Source: Hormiphora californensis
Taxonomy: Eukaryota > Ctenophora > Tentaculata > Cydippida > Pleurobrachiidae
Length of the DNA: 64,000 nucleotides
Direction: 5' to 3'
Assembly: GCA_020137815.1 (NCBI GenBank)
Contig: CM035350.1
Span: 3,785,918 to 3,849,917 of the forward strand
A program made the translations under genes and the position numbers. This document shows, one piece after another, positions 9,001 through 21,295 of the stretch (position 1 is its first letter; each line of letters starts with the position of its first letter). Below the pieces are notes generated by a model. That model worked only from the letters and a program-made list of their open reading frames with translations, searched no databases and was not told the origin of the DNA.

Positions 9001-10119
9001 ATTGTTGAAAACTGGATTGCGTCGATTATCTTCCTCTTCTCTTGTTAGTGATTCTTGAAGCAGTACAGGATTCCTTGAAGCATAATGCAGATACCCTCGT
9101 TTCTCTCTCCCTCCCTCGCTCTCTCTCCTCTCTCTTCTCTTTTTGATTGACTGCAACCGCCCATTAGAGTAGGTGACAGGAGCTGAGACATCATTATATT
9201 GATTATGTCTACACATACCAGGGAGAGGAGAGAGAGGAAAAGAGAGAGAGAGGGGAGAAGAGAGGGAGAGAGAGAGAAAGAGAGAGAGAGAGAGGCAGAG
9301 AGAGAGAGAGAGAGAGATTTGATAAGAGAATGGAGAGAGAAAGTAGAGAGCGAGAGAGGATGAGAGAGAGATAGATAGATAGAGAGGGATAGAGAGAGAG
9401 AGGAGAGGAGATGCAGAATGAGATGTTATAGGGAGAGAGAGATGAGAGAGACGGGAAATTTTAGGTCCAAGCAGTAACCTTCTTTGCCCATTACCACTTT
9501 TCATGGGTATGATTTATTCATTATACGAAACACATACCATACACAACGATCACGTCTAGACGATAGCAATTTGGACTAATGATTTGTCTGCTCCTTTCCT
9601 CATCACTAGATTGGTTTACCATAATATGCTCCTAAAGGCACTCATAAAGGTTGGGGGACAACAGAGAAGACAGTCGAGACACGAGTTATGTCTGAAATTC
9701 CTCTCCTGCACTGTCCGGAAGCCACTATATACTGTAGATACAATCTCACCAAGCAGTTTGCCACCACGACTGCATAGTTGGAAACTTTGGTAGCCTCCTA
9801 TCCCGAGTGACTTATAGTCACGCTCATTGCAACCGCTTGTATCAAATCAAATCCCTCGAGTGAATCTTCCAACAGAAAGATCTTGAGGATATATATTAAT
9901 ATAATCAATTAAGACTGTTATAAGGCCACGAACATATGGTGGTGCATGTACTAATTCCACTTCGGAGAAGGTGGTGGTGGCTTAATTTAGTTATGAGTTC
10001 ATGATCGGACGTTGCAGTGTCAATTTGTTCTCTCCCCTTCGTCTATAACTCGTGTAGTCCTCTCAGTGTGTCTTTCTGTCTGTCTCTATCTAATGTGGAT
10101 GTCAGCAATCAGCATGTGT

Positions 10120-10175
<56 letters not shown>

Positions 10176-12600
10176 CCATGTGCCTTCTTAGTTCACGTGG
10201 TAATACAGCTCCCTTGCCGAGCTATAATAATAGCAGCTAGGCTCCAGATTTTGAGCACACATGCGTGCGCTACCACTTTGGTCAATCTACTGCAGTAGAG
10301 ATCTCTAAGGAATTGCACTTTATAAATCACGGACTATAATATCAAGTTGAATCTAGCTCTTGATGCAAAGTTTCAATTTCTGATTTATGTCACAACTTTA
10401 TTCCATCTGAACGGCGCTATTAGAGCCGCCTCTTGCAACCAACAGTGTCGCTTGTAGTGGAGAAAGTGAGGGGTGTGAATCGATTGAGAAAGCTGTCCGT
10501 AGTAGCAGTCACCAGATGCGGTTACTTTTTCGTATACCATCCACCGCTTATCCCCTGTCTCTGCTGCTGCATAGAGGCCCGTGCTACATTTTCCTCGAAA
10601 ATATCACACATTCCGGCCTTTGAGTTTTAAAATCGGCAGCTAGAACTCTCTCCGTGCTTTCAAGTCGTCACATTTTTGTGTCTGTTTCGCAGCCTCCGTG
10701 ACAGTTCTTTCTCTAGCTAGTTTTAACAAGAACTTCTTGTGCATACCTCTGGCAGACAGCTATATCTAATTCTAACAGCTGTGTGCAGTCACTAGTACCC
10801 ATGGGGAATCCGCATCATTGGATAATATACAGGAAATAGAGATTGAGATTACCCGAGATTACTTCATGACCCTAATTGTTATCCTCGGACGTACATCTGG
10901 TAATATGTTAGTGTTACATGTTTTAATGTGACACTATAACAAGACAGTAATCGGTAATTAATGTCGTTAATTATCATGTAGATCAGTCCAGCTCTGTCAT
11001 ACAAATGGCGATCACTGCAGGAGGTAGCCCGGTATATATCATGTCTCGATCTGATGATACAAAGCTCAAGGTGTTCTTTATTAGATTACCGTTGTGATCC
11101 AATCCTAAAACTTCTTGTTCTGGTCATCTTCAAATGAACAATTCCACAGCTAGGACAGAAAGGATACTACGTCTCAGCAGGAGACATCCTTACTAATATT
11201 ATAGTACTTCTGCCACTGCAGTTCTAGGCTGGTTGTTCATTGGCAATCATGACCTGCAGAACAAGAAGTTCTCGTTCTGATCATTTGCCAACGAACAACC
11301 AGCGGCCAGTTACCCCTTGCCAGCGCGTGCGAATGTAGCCCCGGGTTATTTCGTAACCAAACTATGACTGCAGCCAACAGCAGTATGAATGTCTCCTACT
11401 GAGCAGTTAAATTAAATAGCCTTCTGTCCTCCATGTCCGGTGGGTAAACCTAGTCATTGTATCAGGCTGCCATCCCTCGATTACTTGGTCGATTTTCTAA
11501 TCCATGTCATCAGCACATTATAGCCTTCATCACTGCAGCTAGTACAGAGTGGAGGTGAGACTGTGCCAAATTCCAGACGTGTCAAGATGTAGATTAATAG
11601 AGGACAGAGAGAAATGTATAGAGTTAACGAAGAAATCCAGAGAGCAGAGACATCTATGTCTGCAGCGCCGAAATCAAGACCTTGACTTTTAGTAGTAAGA
11701 AGAAGTCAGTTACGAAAAGATAATGGTAATGGCAATCAGAATTGTATAGTAATGCTAGTTTTATACAATTAAGAAACTTAATTTGGTATGCTCTTACTCA
11801 TTCAGGTAGTCACTTCAAAAATAACTAAAGCTAGAAAGTTTATAGAAAGTTTGTTGTCTATTCCCCTGCATCTACCAAGATAATCATAGTAGGTGGGGAT
11901 TCACTAGGATATAGCTTCAGACAAGATTCTTTCCCATTTCATCCCCATTATATAGGAATTAGTTTGGTCGATCAGCTGCTGTATAATTGTTTTTAATAAA
12001 CAGAGCCAAATCATTAGCCGTGGTATGGAATTTTTCGAGACATGAAAAAAGTGGGGATTTAATTATAAAGATGGAGATCGTTCATTTTTACTTCTCTTTT
12101 TCCTAGTGCTCAATATAATGAATTAGATTTTTTTTATATATTCTCTTTTCGGTTTTTATTATCTAAATCTCTCTCTATATGTAACATCTCTTAAGATATT
12201 ATATTATATATATATCTAAAATTTTTCCCCACTATTTCTCGATACATAACCTCTCCTTTTTCTATTTCTTTTTTCCCTATTCGATTCCCCCCCCTCTGCA
12301 TTTCCTCATCTCCCTTCTCTATCCTACTTTCTTTCCTCTCAATCTCCATAGCTCCGGCTACTCTCTCTAACTCTCTACTCCTCCTCTCCTCTTTTCTCTC
12401 TCTCTCTCTGCGGGTCTACATGTTTATGGTTTTTATAAACGCGTTTGAATCCTCTCACTCATCTCAATACCCAAAAACTCTACTGAGCTCTAATAGCTTA
12501 GAATTGCATAATATGTTAGCTTTTTAGAAATCCATCATGTGATTCTTAGCCATCAGGGTGATTTAAAGAGCTATTCAGATTTTATGTAGTTTCTCTTTAA
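9001..12600. other. Gene-free stretch with microsatellites and a hairpin
   Basis: No coding region is recognised. It holds irregular GA/CT-rich sequence at 9087-9450, a pure (CT)n run at about 10122-10172, and a hairpin at 11228-11303. The remainder is AT-rich unique-looking sequence with frequent stops in all frames. Short frames here show no protein-family motif and no codon bias. Confidence 0.6.
11228..11303. repeat. Imperfect hairpin, ~32-bp arms
   Basis: The left arm starts GCTGGTTGTTCATTGGCAAT and the right arm ends ATTTGCCAACGAACAACCAGC in complementary order. Arms match with a few mismatches about a loop containing 'aacaagaagttctcgttct'. It could be a small MITE. No clear target duplication was found. 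Confidence 0.6.
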
Positions 12601-13453
12601 AATTTTTAAGAAAAATGAAATGAAACAGTTAACCACCCCCTAAAGGGAAAAATTGCTATTTCAACCCCTTACTAGTTATTTAAGTAAAGTTTGAAAATTT
12701 TTTTTTTGTTTAAAAAGAAAAATTTAAATGGAGGAATTTTTCAACAAAAAGGGTCCCAAAAAAAAAGGGGAAAAAAAAATTTTTTTTTTTCCCCCCCCGG
12801 GTTTTTTTTTTTTTTTTTTTTTTTTTTTTCCCCCCCCCCCCCCCCCCCCCCCCCAAAAAAAAATTTTTTTTTTTTTTTTTTTTCCCCCCCCCCCCCCCTC
12901 CCCCCCCCTTTCCCCCAAAAACCCCCCTCCCCCCTTTCCCCCCCCCCCCCCCCCCCCCATTTCCTCTTCCTCTTCTCCTCCTTTTTTCCCCCTCTCTCTC
13001 CTCTCCTTCTCCTTTGCTTTCTTTCCTTTTTCCTCTCCTTCTCCCCCCTCTCACTGTGTGGATAACTTAAAACCCCCCCTTTTAAAACCCAAAACCTCAT
13101 GATTTACTTTAGTTGAAAATTTTGAGCTATTTATTGTGTTTTCTTAAAATAGGGGGAAAGAAAAAGAATATGTACCCCCCTTTAAAAAACAAAACCCCCA
13201 AAATTTTAAAATTTTAAAAGAAAACCACCCCTTTTGGGAAATTTTGGGGTGTTTTCAACATTACCGTCAGATTTCATTATAGTAGTTTGATTTGTAATTT
13301 TGTTTGAATTAACACCTGTAACAAGTAGACTCGAGAAAATGGAAAATCTGATGTCATTGTCCATTACTAGTAATTAGTAGTAATACTATATGTTATACTT
13401 CTACCAATTGAGTTGGGCAACTATCTATCGTTCTTGATGTACCATACCCACTA

Positions 13454-13560
13454 CAGTCGGACCCCGATTTATCGGGATGCTCGGGCTGGAAAAGGGTTTG
13501 CCCGGTAAATCGGGGTGCCCGGTATAATGAGGGTCAAATACCGTTCGTTTCGTATATTGG
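13454..13560. mobile_element. Partial pogo/Tigger-like terminal sequence
   Basis: 'CAGTCGGACCCCGATTTATC' follows a TA, then comes 'gggatgctcggg...gtttgcccggtaaatcgggg'. The same words form the left end of the complete element at 43214-43432, and 'CCCGGTAAATCGGGGTCCG' near 51478 is the complementary end. Only one end is seen here, so this copy is truncated or its other end is degraded. Confidence 0.6.
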
Positions 13561-13737
13561 GGGAATATTACCTTTAACCCACTATTCTGTTCTCTGCAGA
13601 GTTATTGGTGAAACATTAGCCGTGCAACTTCTGTCATCACCATGTACAAACGTGCCTTTATTCTCTTCCATATCAATACCATTCTGTTGAATCGTGTTTG
13701 CAGTTTAATCCAGTTTTATTAATTTTTATACCCTGCT

Positions 13738-14995
13738 AACTTAAATAATGCGCCAGTGGCGAGAAGTCCCACTAGGCGCTTTTCAGGGGGAAAAACCGTC
13801 CAGCGGCAGATTATTCCCCCTGGCAGGTTTTTTATTTTTTAACCTACGTAAAATAAAATGTGGGTAAAATCAGTTCTTACTAAAATACAGAGGGAACACT
13901 ATGTGCAACACTTACACCCTACTTGGGAGAGAAAGAAAGGACACATTCCGTCAATTACTCTCTCTTTATCTCCCCTTTTGTCTCACTACTTTTTCCGTGT
14001 TTTTTGTGAAGCCCCTTATCAGGCTATTTTTTTTTCATTTTTTCCTTAGCAACTGCTTAGTAACTTTTCCAACAGGGGACACTAAATTTGTGACGTGTTT
14101 TTAAAATTTTTCAGTTTCTTTGTGTTTTTTTGATTAGTGTTTCTCTCTTGTTGGTGGGGGTAATACTTGAAATAAACAACTAAAGCGGGTATATAACCCA
14201 TAAAATCTGACCACTGGCACGTTTAGGGTTTTAAAACCCCCCGCCTCCCTCGGTCCGCCCCGGGCGTCGTCTATTTAAACCCCGTTTATCCCCCGGCGGC
14301 GGATAAACTCCAGCTAACTTTCCCCCGCGGGCCCGGGTGGGAGAAGTTATCTGAAAAAAACGGCCCGTGGGGCCCGAGTTTATGCCTCATATATCCCCGC
14401 CCAACTTAAATAACCCGCCAGTCCCACTAGCGCGCTCTCAATAACGCCAGTCCACGGCAGATTTTTCCCCACGGCAGGTTATTTTTTGAACTTAAAATGT
14501 GTAAAAATGATCAGTCTTACTAAAAAAAGGGGGAACACTATGTGCAACACTTACACCTACATTGGAGAAAAAAAAGGGACCATTCCCCAAATTTACTTCT
14601 TTTTTTCTCCCCTTTGTCTCACACTTTTCCCTCTTTTATGTTACTCCCCTTTCACTTTTCTTTCACTCTTTTTCCCTTAGCAACTGCTTTCTTTTACCAA
14701 ACATGTCCCCAAATTGTGAGGTTTTTTAACTATTTCTCATCCTCTTTGATGTTTTGTTTGTGTTCTCTCTCTTGGGTGTGAAATACAACAAAAGCAGGGT
14801 ATTAACCAAAACTTGCCCAGGGCAGTTTGGGTTTAAAACCCCTCCGCCTCTCCCTGGGCTCCCCCTGGGGGATGCGTCGGATTTAAACCATTTATCCGCC
14901 AGGGGCGGAAAAATTTCAGCAAACTTTCCCAACGGGCCGGGGGAAAAAGTTATCTAAAATAACGCCCAGGGGCCAATTTTATACCCCCTTTAAAC
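13738..14995. repeat. Tandem duplication of a ~0.66-kb unit
   Basis: Two units begin near 13738 and 14400. Both contain 'aacttaaataa', 'ccactag.cgc', a 'cggcagatt...cccc' block, 'gggaacactatgtgcaacac' (shared exactly) and a later 'ttgtctcac' block. Most differences are homopolymer length changes, so the true similarity may be higher than displayed. Confidence 0.65.
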
Positions 14996-17818
14996 AAAAT
15001 TTAAACCTATTATTGTGCGGTTGAGTACACACCAACAACATTTGAAAAGGAAGAGGAGCTTTGTAGAAAGAGAGGAGCTGATATCATGATCGGTAAGTAG
15101 CTTCTCTACCTCTCTCACTTTCTTCTCTTCTAACCTTCTCACAGTTAGCTCCCACAACAAAAAACAACAGACCATGTTGCATGATCCCATGAGGTATAGT
15201 AAACATAGCTTCTCTAGATCAATACATGGTATACTCTAGGCTAGCTAGGTTGGTTTTATAGTGCACAATATATCCGTAAGCGCTCCATCTATATTGTCAA
15301 TCTGTCAATAGGAGGCAGGGTGGAGTTTGCCTTTTGCATCGTATATAGATAATATAATTGATCTTTTTATCCTTTTTAAAATCATAAACATTCGCTGGAA
15401 TTGGATTCTATTTTTGACATGATATGCCTTGATTTTGTTAGTCTATGTTCTATAGATATTTACTGGTGCACTATTTATATTATTAGTTATGTATCCACCG
15501 AATTATGTGTTCTGTAGAGGACTTTGGCCGATAAAATATATATTTTATCGTATCGGGCATCAAGAGCGTTTTTGTCTAAAGTTCTGACGCAGTCAAGCGC
15601 GCCATTTTTACCTCGCCCCGCAAGCGTATTGGAGGGAAAAGCACGACAGCGGGCTGGGGTGCATTTCCACCCAATTTCACGAGTGAAAAAGAGTGCGATA
15701 TAGGAACGCTTCACATGCCGGAGGAGTTATTGAGTATATATTTCCCCGAGAAAAAACATGACAGCAAAAAAACCCAAAAATTTTTGGGTTTTTACACACA
15801 GAGAAATGTGACAAACAGGTACAAATAACAAAACTACACACAATACACTCCTACACCTCTTACACACAAGGGAACAGTTTCCTGTTGTTTTATTTGTGAA
15901 AAAAAGGAGAGAAAAGGGAAAGAGATATGAGAGGGGGAGTTTGGGAATTTTTGGGAAAAAAGCAACAACAAAACGTATGGGGGGAAAATTGTGGAGAAAA
16001 GAGGGAGAGTGAGTGTAAAATGGCGACTGTGTGTCGTGATACCTTGCATTTTATTCTGTGTATTTGTGTGTAAAAAACTGCGAGAACACATTTTTTTCTT
16101 ATATCCCTCGCCCCCATTCTGCACGCTCCCCCGGAAACACGTGCTATTTCAGTGCAAATGGTCCGCACGCGGGAGTGATATGGCATCCGGTATATAATAC
16201 TCAATCACTATAAAAGACGGACTACCTCCTAAAAAAATTTTTGCGGTTATTACGAACAAAGGGAGTTACTTAGGGAGTGGTTGGTCAGCCCTTGGGTGGG
16301 AAATTTAAGACGGGGTCACAAAATATTTCGGATATGGGTTAAATGGCCTAATCTGCTTTTGCCCCTTTTGGGTTTTTAAAATTTAAATGAAATAAAAGGG
16401 TTATAAAACCCCCAAAAATTATTTTTTAAATTCTCATAAATTTAAATTTTTTTTTTTTTAAAAATCCCTCCGGTCGGAAAACCTATACAAATCGGCCCCT
16501 AAAATATTGTTCCCTCATAAATTCCTCCCTGATCCATTTGGGTCTTCATTTTTATCCCTCTTCCCTTTGTTTCCCCGATGTTTTAAACTTGTATTGTAGT
16601 ACGGTTCCTGGGGGTAATTAGATCTGTTTTTTGGGAAGGTTTTTTAATAGATGTTATCAAAACCCCGTGCGGGTACCGTGAAATATACAGCTCTTTTTTC
16701 TCTCTCTCCCCTCTCCCCCTCTCCCCTCTCTCCCCCCTTCTCTCTCTCTCTCCCCCTTGGGGGGCTTCCCCTCTCTCCCCCCCCGTCTCTCTCTCCTTTC
16801 TCTTCCCTCCTTCTCTTTTCCCCTCTCTCTCCTCTCCCCTCTCCCCTTTTTCCCCTCCCCCCTCTCCCCCTCTCTCTCTCCCCCCTCTTTTTTCTCTCCC
16901 CGGCGCAGTGAAAACATTTCCCACCCAAAATCCACTTTGCGCCACTTTTTCCACTTTAAATGCTGAAAAACCAGGGGGAAAGGGGAAGAGAGAGGAAAAG
17001 AAGAGAAATAGAGAGAGGGGAAAAAAAGGAAAAAAGAGAAGAGAGATAGAGAAGAAAAAGAGAGGGAGAGGAGAGAAGAAAAGAGAGAGAAAAGAAAAAA
17101 GGAAAAAAGGAGAAAAAAGAAAAGTAAAGAGGGGGGGGGATGGAAAAGGAAAAATTACACTTTTCCATCTCGCCCCTCCCCTTCCCCGCACAATTTTTAA
17201 AAATTTGTGAAAAACCTAAAATTTTTTTGGGTTTCTTTTTTCTTTAAGAGGATTGCAAACTACCCAAAAAAAAAACGGGCAATGGGAAATTTTTCTACCA
17301 CCCACGGGAAACGGGCTGAAATGGGGAAAGGGACCCGGGAATTTTGGTTTGGTTGGTGTACCCAGTCACAAAAAGGGGGGGGAAACCCAAGTTCAAGAAG
17401 TGGTGTTTCCCAAAAGGGGAAAGGAAACCTTTTTTTTAAAAATTTTCCAAAGGAAAATATAATAAATAAATTGGAAGTGCAAACCTGCTACGTATGAGTT
17501 TCAGTGACTAATTTGGCCCCACAAAAAACCGCATGCATACAAAACTGAAATGCTATAATAAAAGGGGGGCACTTTGTACTTAGAGAGTCCTTTTGTGCAG
17601 TTCTCCTCCATATTGTAGGAGCGTTAGAACTTAGAGGGTTATATTAGTCCGAGCCGAGACACATAAACAGAAAGGATTTGAGTTAGACATTATCTTTTGA
17701 TGCTTATTGGACCTTCAGTTTTAAATTTCTACAAAAAAATACTTGCATTCACATTTGTCACAAATAATATCCCCATTGGGAAACTTGTTTTGTTTTTAAT
17801 ACTGAGGAAGAATAAATT

Positions 17819-17913
17819 TAAAAAAGCTGTCGGCCAAAAGCTTTTGAAAACTTCTCGCGCCCCCTCCGCGGAAAAAAAAAAAAGGGTCAGGCCAAGCTCT
17901 GACAGTAAAAAAA
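17819..17913. mobile_element. Decayed family A MITE
   Basis: Element 17827-17905 starts CTGTCGGCCAA and ends CAAGCTCTGACAG and shares the internal 'cttctcgcg' word with the 8523-8589 copy. Flanks are TAAAAAAG and TAAAAAAA, 7 of 8 matching, supporting an 8-bp target duplication. Internal A-run expansion suggests decay or sequence error. Confidence 0.7.
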
Positions 17914-19045
17914 TTATCTAATCAAACGATTGTCTTTAGGCATCTTTTAAAAATTTTTTAACCCCATATTTTTTCAAAGAAAAGGGGCTGGGGTTTCATA
18001 CATTTCAAAAAATTTTGCACGCTAGGGAAAGCTATTTTTTTCTTTGTTTCCCGGGTTTACCTAAACAATATATTATTCGGAAAAGGGAAAGAATTTCATC
18101 GTTTAAAGGACTTCCAAGTGTTCCCATGCGGGTATTAATTAACTTTGTTTGCTGAGAGGAAAAAGCCCTTTTTTTTTTTTGGGGTTTTCCCCCCACTCTG
18201 ATTTTCGAAAGGGCCCGCCCCCAAGAAGAAGGGGTTTTAAATGTTTCTTTGGGGGCACAAAAGACAAAACCCCTTCTCCCTTTTTTCAAACGGCCCATTG
18301 TTTCTGTAGAGGTTTTTTTTTTTTTTTTCTTGGGTGGGTTCATTTTTTGTCCTAGTCCAAAAAAAAAATGGGTTGGGCCCCCTTTAGCTCTCCTCCCCCT
18401 CCTTCCCCCTTTTCCTTTTCCTTTCCCCTCCCTTCCCCTTTCCCCCCTTTTTTTAACTTCCCCCATTTTTTCCTTTTTTTTTTCTTTATGGTCTCCTCCC
18501 CCCCCCCCTTTGTTCCCAAACCCGCTTTTAATCCCTCCAAATCTTGTTTCCCCTCTTCCCCTCCCCCTCCCTCCCCCCCTCCCCTCTCTCTCCTCCCTTT
18601 TTCTCCTTTTCCCCCCCTCCTCCTTTTCTCTCTCTCCCCCCCGCCCCCCCTCCCCCCCTTCCCCTCCCCCCAAAAAAACTCCCCCTCCCTTTTCTCCTTT
18701 CCCCTTTTCCCCCCTTCTCCTTCCCCCATTCTCTTCTTTCCCCCTTTTTTCTCTCTCTCTCCCTCCCCTTTTCCCCCCTTTCTCCCCCCCTCCCTTTTTT
18801 CCCCTTCTTCCCCTTTTTTTCCCTTTTCCCCCCTTTCTTCCCACTTCCTTTTTTTCCCCCCTTCTTTTTCCCCTTGTTTTCTCTCCTTTTTTAGTGGGCC
18901 ATTAGTTCGATATTTTTAGTTGCGAGATCGATCTCTGAGTGCGCCGTACGTCAATCACAAGCTATTAGGTCAATCCCCCCCCCCCCCCACCAATAATCGA
19001 TCTTTCCGCGGCAGTATGATTCATTGTATAATTGGTCTTTTAGCG

Positions 19046-19158
19046 AAACAACAATGAACTGGCTGCGTATTGCACAACGTTGCGCATGTGAATCTCATCG
19101 GTAAGATTGGTGCAACGAATGCGCTATGCGTATTGCGCAGCCGGTTCGTTGTTGTTTT
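19046..19158. repeat. Fold-back element, ~45-bp imperfect arms
   Basis: Left arm 'aaacaacaatgaactggctg' and right arm 'cagccggttcgttgttgttt' are complementary with few mismatches, continuing inward through 'cgtattgc' and 'gcgca'. The loop contains 'gaatctcatcggtaagatt', itself partly self-complementary. It is probably a small MITE. Flanks (ttttagcg and ctttaacg) match only weakly. Confidence 0.65.
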
Positions 19159-19500
19159 ACTTTAACGCATGCATAATTGATGGTCTAGTATAGGGAATTG
19201 GAAAAATGCCAGGATGACCCCGGGATATTTCCTGCAGCTTCTTCGACAGAATTGAAGCTGCTTAAGTTGTTTCAGTAGCCCTTGAAGTGTGAGAATTCAT
19301 AAGGGTCGGTGGATTTGCAGGCTCCCTAGCCCCCGCTTGATGGTGTGATGACCTGTAAAATGTTATTATACTAGCTCATGGTATGGAAGTGTGTGTGTGT
19401 GGTGTTAGAGGAGTTCAATACCTAGAATGGGGATCATTGTTCTCGATTTTACAACACAGCTGTTAGGTCCTTGTGGCAAAGAGAGAAGGCAAGGATGAGA

Positions 19501-19541
19501 TGGAGGGAAATATAGGCGGAGAGAGAGAGAGGAAGAGAAGA

Positions 19542-19621
<80 letters not shown>
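19501..19621. repeat. (GA)n microsatellite
   Basis: A long, almost pure GA dinucleotide run preceded by purine-rich imperfect repeats. Any Ser/Leu or Arg/Glu frame across it is an artefact. Confidence 0.95.
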
Positions 19622-19625
<4 letters not shown>

Positions 19626-21060
19626 TGATTGAAGTATGAGAGCGGTATAAATCTTGGTCCGCTTGGTTAAGAATACGGGAAAAAAAGATAGATGAAAAAA
19701 GAGAGACTGGGAGAGCTATTTGTGGTGTATACCTACGGCAGATCATGTCCGGGAAAAAGAACACACTTTGGAAAAGAAAGAGGGAGAGTTATATTGTGAA
19801 ATGTTAGAGAATATATATATATATGGCTGGTGTTTAGCTTTTCCTTATAACCGCATTTCAGTGTTAACATAGTAGTAGAGTATACTTTATACTTTGCAGT
19901 GATTCTACTTGCTGTTTTGCGCCCATTTTTGATATATTTCGTCAGCGATATATTATATCTTTATTTCACTCAAACTCATTTTACAAATAATGTAATCCGC
20001 CGCTAAAAAGAATTTAAAAAAAAGTATTTAGATTTATAAGAAATTCGCCAGGGATTCCATGAAATGCATGTGTTGCGTCCATGAAACATGTGTTGCGTCC
20101 AAAATACAGTTGTATTATTTGATCGTTGTAAGAAATTTGTTTCAAATTTTAAATACATTCTTTGTGTACTCTTTCTAGCTTCGGAGCGTGTCGATCTTCA
20201 ACATTTTTATCGCAGCTGAGTCATTACGTTAATTGTTTTGCCATTTCCTCGACAATGTTTTCTGGCCTGTCTCTTTCCACTCGTCGTAGCGTTGTTATGT
20301 TGGTGAATCACTGTGTTGAGCTTCTTCAGACATATTACTGGGAGAGATCAGCTAGAGAAAAAACAGAGTATTTATCTTTTCTAAAATGTGTGCTGAACTG
20401 ATGTTGGTATTATTTAGAATTCTGTCAACAACTGTCTCTACCTGCAGACTGAACTAGTGGCAAGCTCCTTGGCCTTCCTTCCACGCGTCTGTCTATATAG
20501 ACAGTACAATTAAAAACGTACTATTTTACCGTCAGTCGGATCCAAACCCCAAAATTAATTAATTTTGAGTAAAATTCAATTGAGTTACTGGCACTGACAG
20601 TGACAGAGATTTTTTCAATGACGCAAACGCTTCTTCTGCTGGCGCTGCTGCACGTAGCATCACGGAATTTTTTGGTAGACTGCTTTTAGTTTAAATACAG
20701 ATTGTAGAGAAACCTTTGGAAATTGGATCTTGTTTTGTTCAAACCCATTTTATTTTATTTTATAAAAAGGGCGGGGCACGCGGAAACACGGTCGAGGAAC
20801 GCAATTTGGAGCTTGGAGATAGCTGAATAAAGAAAAGATAAATAATAGTAGAATCGTGGATTACAAATTTAAATGGTGGCCTGAAAATTTTAGTTAGGAA
20901 TTAGAAGTAGAATGAAAGTTATAAGACCAGATTATATTTAAGTGGTTAACTGGCCAGATTATAAAAGTGGTTAACTGACCGTCGACCGAATACACATCTG
21001 AATGAGTTCACTTCCCAGCTCTAAACACTGAAGATCTGATGGTGGAACTGGTCTTTTGTG

Positions 21061-21082
21061 GTAATTAGAGAGAAGAGAGAGG

Positions 21083-21169
<87 letters not shown>

Positions 21170-21200
21170 AGAGAGAGAGGGGGGGGGGGGGGGGGGGGGG

Positions 21201-21262
<62 letters not shown>

Positions 21263-21295
21263 TAAAGGGAGAGATAAAGGGGGGGGGGAGAAGAA
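21061..21295. repeat. (GA)n microsatellite with internal poly-G
   Basis: Two long GA runs are separated by a G homopolymer of about two dozen bases at about 21179-21202, followed by GGGAGAGATAAA units. It is non-coding. Confidence 0.95.

Larger units (their letters stand above)
12600..18900. other. Homopolymer-inflated, probably poorly polished stretch
   Basis: Runs of the same base are unusually long and common here (for example T, C and A runs at 12770-12960, and C/T blocks at 16690-16900 and 18360-18890), next to blocks where normal words look stretched ('aaaattttaaaattttaaaa'). Frames in this zone are compositional (Pro/Phe/Ser, Gly/Lys/Glu). A tandem duplication at about 13738-14995 and a decayed family A MITE lie within it. 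No gene is recognised, though real exons could be obscured by indel errors. Confidence 0.6.

Noticed and set aside
8656-9504. Frames of more than 200 codons crossing the gap
   Set aside because: They run through 100 N and GA/CT microsatellite; the translation is meaningless.
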